Below are positions 37,401 to 46,800 of a DNA stretch of 64,000 nt, in pieces; within the stretch, counting starts at the first letter, position 1, and each line of letters starts with the position of its first letter. The notes beneath the pieces were generated by a model. It ran no database searches and was not told the DNA's origin. It worked only from the letters and a program-made list of their open reading frames with translations. Made by a program: the position numbers and the translations under genes. Origin of the DNA: Primula veris (Eukaryota > Streptophyta > Magnoliopsida > Ericales > Primulaceae); the NCBI GenBank assembly GCA_963682055.1, contig OY821740.1, forward strand, positions 37,468,795 through 37,532,794, written 5' to 3'.

Positions 37401-40400
37401 TTTAAATCAACAAAATACAACTTTTCCGAATTTTGGAAAATAGACAAATATAAGAAGAGCCCAAATGAGAATAATGGACAGATGAAAGCGAATAGAGCAC
37501 TACTTGAAAAGGTAATTTGACTTTTGTTCTTATTTTAAAGAAGTCACATACCTTAACACCATTCGTCGCTGCTGTAGAACAGAGAGGGGCCTCTTCCGGA
37601 AACAAGCTGATTGTCTTATATCTTCCTTGATCGAGCATTTTAATGATTCCATTTTCCAAACGACGCCCGTGTTCTTCCAGCCATAACAACATCCCATCTC
37701 CCGAATTTATCAATGGTTTAGGTACACATGGCATCATTTCCCCCTCGGTTTGAAGATCTCGTGTTCCCACATACATTTGACCATTGGCACAATTAAAGAA
37801 AAAAATCTTATCACAACGAGTTGTAGAGTTACCAACGACAATATATTTCGTTCTTGTGCTAAATTGCAGTTCATCAGCGACAGACTTAGTTTCTCTAATT
37901 ACCCGATTCAACGGTAATAGATAAACATTTGTAACACGGTCATAGAAAGAGTAACCTCCTATAATTCCTAATGGGCTTCCACGCATTTCTTTATTGAAAT
38001 GTTCGTTTTTTATTTCTTGACCGTTACAAAAGCGATAGAGAACTCTCGTTGCCGGAGGAAGTTCTACTTTCAATGCGGCTTCTACCTTATTTAAGTCATC
38101 TTCGGATGCACCCTTACCCAGGGTCGCCAATGCCTCCGGAAAATTTGTCGACAACCAAATTTTAAGCTTGTCCCAACATCTTTTTACTCGTCTAATTAGT
38201 GGCCAAGGGTACATCGCAAAGGCTTCTCGCCATGCTTGATATGTTGCCTGCACATAAAGAGAGGGAGAGAAGTTAATAATAAGCTCCATAGTTCTGTTCA
38301 AAGCTGAAGTCAACTTGTTTACGAACTAATCAACCCTTAGGCTCCGTTTGTTTTGGGGGTAAAATAGGGGTAAACAAATATTTACGGGTAAAATAGATTT
38401 TCCGGATGATTGGTTTAACGTAAAACATTTTTTTTGGGAAAACTTTTCCCACATATCCAGTAAAATTGGGGGAAACGATTACCCCGCAAATAAAGTTGTA
38501 AACGGTTTACGGAGCCTCTCTCTATATTATTTATAATACTAGTATTATAACTATTATTAATTATAAGTCTATTCTTTCAAAATTATTTAATAATTAGTCC
38601 AATTCTATCTACTAACCAACAAAAAAAGAAAAAACACGAAAAATTCTAAAAAATAACAAAAATGGAAAAAAAAAAATACGAAAAATCTAAAAAATAAAAC
38701 AAAAAATTCCGAAAAATCTAAAAAACCCAAGAAAATTTGAAAAAGCTAAAGTCTAATTAACCAATAAAAATATAAATAAATAGGAAAAAATCTAAAAAAT
38801 AACAAAAAAATGGAAAAAATAAAACAAAAAATTCCGAAAAATCTAAAAAATCCAAGAAAATTTGAAAAAGCTAAAATCTAATTAACCAATAAAAATGGGA
38901 AAAAATAGGAAAAAATCTAAAAAATAACAAAAAAATGGAAAAAATAAAACAAAAAATTCCGAAAAATCTAAAAAACCCAAGAAAATTTGAAAAAGCTAAA
39001 AAAAGTCAATAATATCTTCTATACTTTTAATTTTATGAGTTTATATGTTGAAAAATTATAAGTTATTATAAGTGACGTATATGAAATAAAATATGTGTTT
39101 AAGTTAAGTTTCCTATACATGTTGACGAAGTTACTTTCAGAAAAGTAGACGAACTTTTAGCTTTTTCCCGTCAAAATAATTGTGATTTTAATCACTAATG
39201 TTTTTAAACTTTCACGAACTTATTCATTTTTGTGACTTTTAGTTAATTTTTGATGTTTTTCATCTTAAAATATTTTGTTTAAAGTATGAACAATGTTTAT
39301 TTATTTATGCATCGAATTTGTCTAATTTAAATAACTAATAGATTTTTGAATTTCAATAGAATTCCCAAAACCTTTGACGCACCAAACACCCGTAAATAAA
39401 ATGCAAACAAAAGTTTGCATCGTAAAACTTTACCCGAAAAATATTTTCCCTCCGTAAATATTTTACTACGAAACAAACAGAGCCTTAGATGAAAAAGGCG
39501 GCGAGGGAAACCCCAATTAAGCTGTCGGAATGCTATGTTAACTAAAAGATTTATCTAAATCAGCTTAAGTGACATAATTAACATGTTAGCTTATCGCAAT
39601 TTCAGATCCATCGGTGGAATTTTAATTACTTAACGGATGGCATGACAGGATTGAGCATGTTGTACTTGAGCTAAAAGTGGAAAAAGAAATTTATGGATGT
39701 TCAGGATACACCTAAAGGACAGTGTTGGTAAGAGTATTAACCCATTGTGCTAAGGCCCTTAATTTGCAATTCTAAACTAAAAGTAAAATATAAAGACTTA
39801 TACGCGTGTGCAACCATGACGAAACAAAATGTGCAAAGTCGACATTTGACACACTCATAAAAATGTTTCCTCAAACGAAAGTCAATCAAAATCAAAATCA
39901 CAAATTTCCTTGAAAATGGAAATGTCAAAAGTGACATTATTCTCAATTCTTTACATCAGAGTCATAATCTACACATTCTTTCTATTCTTTAACTTTACCA
40001 AATTACTTGTGATTGGGCCTGTTTATAGCTTTAACTACCTTCAATTACCCACGCGTAGCCCACTACGGGTCGTCTTGCTACTTGAATTGAATGCATAATC
40101 AGTCGGGACAATTTTATCTAATCAAGCCTAACAGAGATTCCCAATGAATATCAAAATTAATTAAATATCAGTTCCAACATTTAAATCCTCCACCCTCAAT
40201 CCAAAGTCTTAAGTTTTCTTTTCTACATACAGTTACAAGACTACTTAGTAAAAAATAAAATAGTAACACTACTATCGATGCGAAATCAGATGTTAATGCC
40301 AGAAGTCAAACCATTAATAACTCGAATAATGGATTAGATTTATTGAACTTTTTAGCAGGACTGAACTGCTAAAGTGGAAAATATAGACTGAGATACCAGG

Positions 40401-42420
40401 TCTTAATACAGGACAAGGGGTCCTTGCATCATCAGCTAGTTTTCACAAGGCCAAATACTGTAGGTACTGTATATCTCATCCACCCTGAAAATAAAATACC
40501 CATGAAATGGGTAGCACACTCAGGATCCGCACCGGACAGGTAACGTAGTTCATATACTAGGGCGTGTATGGTTGCAACTTTAAAGCAATTACGGATTGTT
40601 TGAGTTTGAGAAGAAGAAAATTGGATGGCTTCTAGCTTTTCCAGGCCAAAACCCCAGAAAATTCTCAGGTTTTAGCAGCTCAATCAAAATATAAACTAGC
40701 TTTAAGAAGCGAAGAAGCTATTTAGCGATCGTAGGGTGTCAATACACACCCCATAACCAGAAGACAATCATTTTGTTACAATAATTTGTTCAAGTGACTT
40801 GGCACCCCCATAATTTGTCAGCTAAAAGGACAGAATGACGGTTTCATAAATTTGGGGTTCAACCTCCCTCGCTGACAAGGTCTAAACCACATAGTATATC
40901 GCGCCTGTCATTTTTTGATTCTAATTATTGTACATGTAAATCTTTATTTATTTATTTCATTTAATGTCGCGTTTCACGTTCCAAATTCACATTTCAATTT
41001 CACCTCTTCCCATTGTTTGGCAACTTTTCAACTTTTCGTTTCACTTATCTCTTCCCGCTTCCATCCCCTATACGATCAACTCTGGTTCAATCTATTATCA
41101 CATCCACAGTAAGGATACTACCTAAGTAGCACGGAAACGGTGATACACTAAATTTTAAAATCTGGACAGGTTAATAATATGTTATCTATATAAAAAAAAT
41201 TGTAAAATTTGAAAGTGAAGGTATTTTTTGTGGTATACTATGTGTTTAACATGTTACTAACGTGTCCACGGTATGTCTGCGGAAGTGTGCACACAGTCAA
41301 TAAACCAATGACACGGGAATTAAAGTGTCTAACACGTGAAATGGAGTGTTGGACTGGTGTTAGGCTCGTGTTCAACACAACACTTTTGCCTTTTTTGGAC
41401 ACTTTTGGCTCTTTCTTTTGGACTGGCCGGTCACTCACATCCCCCATATCAACAAATATTTTATTTCTAACCACTTATGTTACTATATCGTTACATACTA
41501 CACGTTCTGTTCCATTTTACTTGACCACTACGGATTCACGCACTCCCGAATGCATAAATTTCGTGACTACATTGCGGAAATGACAAAACAGAAAAACCTT
41601 CATACAGTCAATATTTAATTCGAGTATATGAAATTTTTCTCAAATTTGTCACCGTACGAATAACTAGCATATGAAAATACATATATTTTCGTAACGCACA
41701 AGTAACATATAACAGAGTAAGTAATGTATAGCAAAATAAGCATGAAATAGAAATCAACTGATATATATTCCCAGTATACCTATTTTAAATTGGCTGTATT
41801 ATTGGCTTTTACCAATTGAGTACCCAACCTTTAAGTTTTACCAATTTGGTCCCTAACCTATCAATTTTGGTCCAATCAAGGATCCGATAGCATAAATCGA
41901 CAAAACTCCACTCATTATATCTCACATTTGGAGATCTATTTTCGATGGATAGTTACGCAATTGCACTCGCTATGTGATAGGTGAGAGAACATGACTACAA
42001 TTTTGACATTTTGTTAAACCCTAATAAGACGAAAATTGATAGGTTGGGGACCAAATTGGTAAAAATTAAAGGTTGGATACTAAATTGGTACAACCCAATA
42101 ATAATACATGATAGTAAACAACAGTTTTCCAATTTTAAATGACAACATTCGTTTTTTGTTAATAGCTTCAACAATAAATAGTGATGGATAAAGTATTAAT
42201 CCACTATTAGTACCTTGAAAGTAGGACACGTGTCACCATTAGGATCAACGGGAGAAGTTAAATGGAGTTGATCGGAGCAAATTTTGGCCCATAAATTGTC
42301 TTCGGAGGCCCATTCTCTCGGTTTTTTACCGGTACAGCCAACGGATGCTATATCTTCCGGCTCAACTTTTGATAGTATTTTATTTATCGCTAAATCCCCC
42401 ACACACTCCAAACTACTCAT
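34444..42420 (-). CDS. SKIP16: SKIP16-type F-box protein with SMI1/KNR4 and ApaG domains (5 exons, 435 aa)
   Basis: Substrate-receptor subunit of an SCF (SKP1-cullin-F-box) ubiquitin ligase. Exons: 42420-42214, 38247-37552, 36356-36138, 35379-35273, 34522-34444, totalling 1308 nt in phase. The length is almost that of Arabidopsis SKIP16 (about 436 aa). The F-box is at the N-terminus (LECVGDLAINKILSKVEPED, then VGCTGKKPREWASEDNLWAK). The SMI1/KNR4-like domain covers about residues 100-270 (GASEDDLNKVEAALKVELPP, YRFCNGQE, SPLGIIGGYSFYD). The ApaG/DUF525 domain covers about 300-435 (FSYSIRMSLLPEG, YWRHWIIRADDAVIDDVNGE, GSFTFVP) and the protein ends LQLPDYIF. The 4-kb first intron is filled with transposons. 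The target of this ligase is not established from sequence. Confidence 0.96.
38340..39484. mobile_element. PIF/Harbinger-like non-autonomous element with TTA target duplication
   Basis: The 1145-bp element lies in the first SKIP16 intron. The left end reads GGCTCCGTTTGTTTTGGGGG and the right end, on the other strand, GGCTCTGTTTGTTTCGTAGT. Both are flanked by TTA (38337-38339 and 39485-39487), the target typical of PIF/Harbinger elements. Subterminal ATTTACGGG/ATTTACGGA and GGGTAAA motifs recur at both ends. An internal GGAGCC at about 38512 makes the first 170 bp look like a smaller element nested in or fused to it. No transposase frame is present. Confidence 0.75.
38630..39003. repeat. Minisatellite of about three 125-bp units inside the Harbinger-like element
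   Basis: The block ATTCCGAAAAATCTAAAAAA starts at 38706, 38831 and 38956, a constant 125-base spacing. Each unit also contains CCAAGAAAATTTGAAAAAGC. The units are extremely A-rich and differ by only a few bases, so the expansion is fairly recent. Confidence 0.9.
40563..40725. mobile_element. Decayed hAT-like element, copy 6, in SKIP16 intron
   Basis: The left end GCGTGTATGGTTGCAACTTT resembles the family terminus. The interior has CTTCTAGCTTTTCCAGGCC, as in the copy at 53.4 kb (CTTCTAGCTTTTCCAAG). The right end is poorly kept. Confidence 0.45.
41797..42108. mobile_element. MITE with about 66-bp terminal inverted repeats
   Basis: The left arm contains CCAACCTTTAAGTTTTACC, AATTTGGTCCC and CCTATCAATTTT. 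The right arm is its reverse complement with few changes (AAAATTGATAGG, GGGGACCAAATTGGT, AAAGGTTGG). The total length is about 310 bp, in the first SKIP16 intron 0.1 kb from exon 1. I could not fix a target duplication: the immediate flanks (GTATTATT and AATAATAC) are themselves complementary. Confidence 0.75.
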
Positions 42421-42423
42421 CCT

Positions 42424-42427
42424 CCCC

Positions 42428-42459
<32 letters not shown>

Positions 42460-42482
42460 CTATCTATCTATGTATGTATACA
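42424..42482. repeat. CT/TA/CTAT microsatellite in SKIP16 leader
   Basis: Runs of CT (about 8 units), TA (about 9), CTAT and GTAT lie immediately upstream of the SKIP16 ATG. On the sense strand they give a GA-rich leader ending GGGGGAGG next to the ATG, preceded by a TA run that could serve as the TATA region. Confidence 0.85.
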
Positions 42483-43884
42483 AAGTGATTTTTAAAATAT
42501 ATAATAAACGTTTTTCAATAACTAATTTGTTTTTTTTATTTTTAACAAATTAGAATTTACAGTAGTAGTCACTATAGTTTATAGGAATAATTTGTTTGAT
42601 GGTATTGGTTCGTGGATTAAGGAATTTGTCGGAGTTGGTCTCGGTCCGGGGAAGTTAACTTTGATTTAATTTTATGAATTGAATTTTAAAGTGATACTAT
42701 TGTTTACAAATATATGTTTAAAGACATTTCCGGTGGCGGTCAAACTCACCTAGTGTAATTTCTGAACTTTAACTTTATAGTATATTCACTTGATGAAAAG
42801 TGCGAATTTGTAAAAGTAGTATATCCAGTGATTAATGTAGCCTAGGTGGAAACAAATACATGTTGTCATCGGATATTTATTAAACAGCGTTAGGTGTCAA
42901 ACGGCCATTTTCGTATACCACCTTCTTGGACGTTTTAGAACGAATGACGATGGTGGTGATTAAAGAATAATTAAACAAATTTCAAGTGTTTATGTTGGTG
43001 TCTTCTCCTCGTTAGTTCACACAGAATTTTGCTTCGCCATTTACACTTGATTGTAAGGTTTCGAAACTAGACAAACATGGGATCAGTTGCAGACGGAATG
43101 CGACTTATATCGCTTTAGCTAGCCAAGGGTGGGATTATTTAGGGGACCTCTGCTGACCCGGAGGACATTGCTTGTAGTAGAGTGAGCCCTCTGGGACTTG
43201 GTTTTTTTTTTTTTGCCCCCTAGACCCTGTTCCAGATTAATATGTATCGTCACACTTGATCAATAAATATGAGCAATTTCCATTAAGAAGAAAAAATGCG
43301 ACTCACGAAATCAAGTTATCATTCAAATAGCTCGGAATGATCACAACATTACAAAAAGAACCTTTTGAATCGTTTCTCAAAAGCAGCATCTATAAAAGAT
43401 ATTTCAAAACAAAAGCGCCAATTACTAAACTAAGCCTCAATGTGGTGCGCGCATATGTAACTGACTAACTGTTGATTATCATTAATTATAATTACAATCA
43501 AGAAAGCACAGTCCCATTTTTGGACCTTCCTGCTCCACAATTTAATAATCTTACATCAATCAAAAAATCAATTTTGGTGAAAAAAAATCATATAGCAATC
43601 TTCCAGAACATAGTACTGGCTTCCTTACTCTTTACAACATGATGTCCCCAAAACAATAAGGCGGTCCGTCACTCTTTAGTCTTCCCCACTATAGACTAAT
43701 ATCATGTAATTAAACAATCAATACAACAAATTGCGGTGTTGACTGGAAAGGCAATCCATCAATCATCATGTTGCACACTTAAGACCACACTTCTTCGATG
43801 CTTAGCAAGCATCAGACCCTTTTTAAAACATATACACTTACACATATATTTCCCATTGCCAAGATAAAGGTAGAGGAGCTATCC
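42483..43884. other. Intergenic spacer between SKIP16 (5' side) and BSD gene (3' side)
   Basis: No gene is recognised. The segment around 43130-43260 (ACCCGGAGGACATTGC, then a T run and CCCCCTAGACCC) is richer in G/C than its surroundings and looks like repeat debris. The stretch before 43885 is probably the 3'UTR of the BSD gene. Confidence 0.45.
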
Positions 43885-46800
43885 TCAAAATGCTTTTCTT
43901 GGCGTGCCCAAATCGATGGTGACTATCTTGGATTTTATAGGCATTGTACAATCAAAATCATCATCTTCCAAATCACTAAATGACACCTCATCGTCATTTC
44001 CCACAACAATGGCTGTAGTGTTATACCCTTCTAGTTCAGAATCTTCTTTAAGCCAGTCATCATCTTCATCTTCGTCGAAATTGCAAGTATATAGCTTAAA
44101 AGATGGACCCGTACTTATTTTCGGTGTTAAAGGCTTTTCTTCAATTACTGCTTTATCAACAAATTGCATTTCCGAAGACACAACATGGTGTTTCACGGTC
44201 TCAGGTCCAAATATAGATGACCTCGTTGACACATGATCAGATGGTTCATGCCATTTATTTGAACTCCCTGTTACATCATAGATGCCTCTTGGAGATCTAT
44301 CCGTTTCTTTTTTATTACATTTTTGGAGTTCTCTCATCCAAATACCTCTTGCTGCCACAGTCTGCAATTAAATGCATAATGTGGTAAGAAATGTAGACTT
44401 CTTTCTGTTCCCATTTTCTGGGCGAGCAATCAACAAACAGAACAAATCATTTCGTGAAATCTTGTTGAAAACTATTCTCAGTCTCCCACTGACAACATGA
44501 TATAGATATTATCAAGAGATATGAAAGGTAATATTAACAAGATTAGCGTGTCACTGTAAAGCAAATTTTACAGGTATTGTCAATGTAAGAGTAAAACGAT
44601 GGCTATGTGAGAATTCCAGAAGATAATTTTAGCGACAAGAATATGATTCTTCCGACACATTACAAATCTCAAGTTGAAAGATGAAGGACATTGGATTCTA
44701 GCCTCATTTCTTGTTTTAAAGAAAAAAATAGATAGTTTGATAAATTCATCTTTTATTCCAAGTATAACATATAGAAGGTGAAATAACATAAACTACAAAT
44801 CATTCATAGAGGAAGATGAAGAAGCAACGTCTGATTTTTTCCCATTTCTGTCAATTGTTATTTTAATATCTCAGAAACAAGTAGTAAGTAATATATAGGG
44901 GCATCAAATGGTAAAAAATAAAATAAAAAAATACCAAAAGTTATCATTAAATGTTCGAGAACAACATAGTTCTTCTTACTTGAGGTGTAGAGAGGAGTTC
45001 AGCATCCTGTTTGTTGAGTCTTGGATGCAAAAGGACAAAATAGACCTTCCAAAAATAACCATCACTCATATGTGCTGGGCAAAGCTCAATTCTAAGAGCT
45101 GCTAGCCTTGGTGCTAAACACTGAACTGCCAACACATGCTTCTGCTGCGCATCCGACATATCAAAATCTACAAATAACAAATTACGGTGAAATTTTTATT
45201 AGTGCTTTATTTTCAGATATCGATTTTAAGTTGACTCAGATGGGTCCATATGGTACTCAATAAACAATTACCTATGCAGTTGACAGCTAAATATGTTTTT
45301 TTTTTGTTGGAAGAACGAAAAGTAATAGAAATGGCTGCTCATCCAAGGGGAAGGTAAGTTCCACACCTTAATGAGGACTTTGACCACTGAAAACTCAAGT
45401 TTCTATTATTACTTTTTGATAACTAAATACTAATTAAACCATTGGGCAGATGCCCCTATGCAACACTACAATAAATCACTAATCCTAAATAAGCCCTGTA
45501 AACTGCAAGAGCATTTGTATTTAGACTTTCTATTAAAATTTATCCTTAAATTTTTTATATCTACTCCCACCGTCCCTAAAATAGTGTCCTTCTTCGAAAG
45601 TCAACTTTAGAGTAACAACAGATAAACCTTCTAAATTACTAAAGCATCCCTGAAGAAGTCATTATACATTACTGATAACATCATTTGCTTAAAATGAGAG
45701 GGTAAAATTAGAATTCTGACATGATTTAGTCACCAATTTGGGGAAGTGAACTCGTGTTAGGAACATCTCAAAGTTGACTACTAGACGATTATTTGGGGGG
45801 GGGGGGGGGGGGGGGGAGTGGTATAAATAGCTTTACGTTTTCTTTTGGTCCAATTTTAACACTCACTATGAATAAGCCTAGATCACTTCAAAGTGCGAAA
45901 TTTTAAGTGAATGAGATGCCTCATAGCTCTATCCCATTTTTTCGGGCTAACAAAAAGAAGTTAATTACATAAGTTTCAAACAAACTTGAATTTAAATTAA
46001 TCATTGGTTTTCGTTTTATCTTTTTCTCTTTATAAAATTAACAGTTCAATATACTTGCTGACAATGATCTTCAAGAAACAGGTAATCTATTGATCTATAC
46101 GATCGTAGTTAAAGACGGAAAAATAGACGTAGGCCTCAAAAACCATATCATGGAGAACTTGGGGAAAAGAAAACAATGGTCAATAGAATCAATTAACAAA
46201 TGGCATTCTGACATGGCAATGACAGAAGATGGATAAGGATGAGAAGCAAGTGATAAGGATCAGTGTTTCTTAATATTTTCCTATTTAGGTTGGGCGGGGT
46301 AAATATGACCCATTAAAGTGCTTCAGCATGCTCTGCACAAAAATCTTAGCTTGTGTTCGAATATACCAGACACACTACAAACAGGAAAAGAACACACACA
46401 TAGAAGTCCTTTGAGCCAATATAAATATTACAAAGCCTCGACATAAAACAAAAGCACTAGAAATAATATAATTTTAAAATCTTTCACTTAAATGTACCCT
46501 TTAGTCATTTTAGAATCCTAAGAAGTTACATTTTTGTCATTAATTTTTTTTTAGAAAAAATAATAACAAGGAACAATATTGAACACAGCGATTCTGAAAG
46601 TAAGTTCTGTTTTGCCTTTATCCTAATGGCCTTCAACCGGCAGGTAAGGGAGTTCCTGGCCTGAGATCTTCCACCTTTTTCTGTCAACTCTGTTTTTTTA
46701 TTTAAGCTCATCATAGAACAGACAAATCTACTTTTACTAGAAAAGATTCAGCCTTCAAGTATTCAATTAAACTTTAATGTGGTCAATTAATCAAATGGCA

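Noticed and set aside
41209..41618. Overlapping frames on both strands in SKIP16 intron 1
   Set aside because: The sequence is repeat-like (ACACG/GTGTC-rich words recurring) and lies within an intron, and neither frame has a domain.
43904..44236. 110-residue frame antisense to the last BSD exon
   Set aside because: Ser-rich sequence is produced by the reverse of an acidic coding exon, so it is a shadow.
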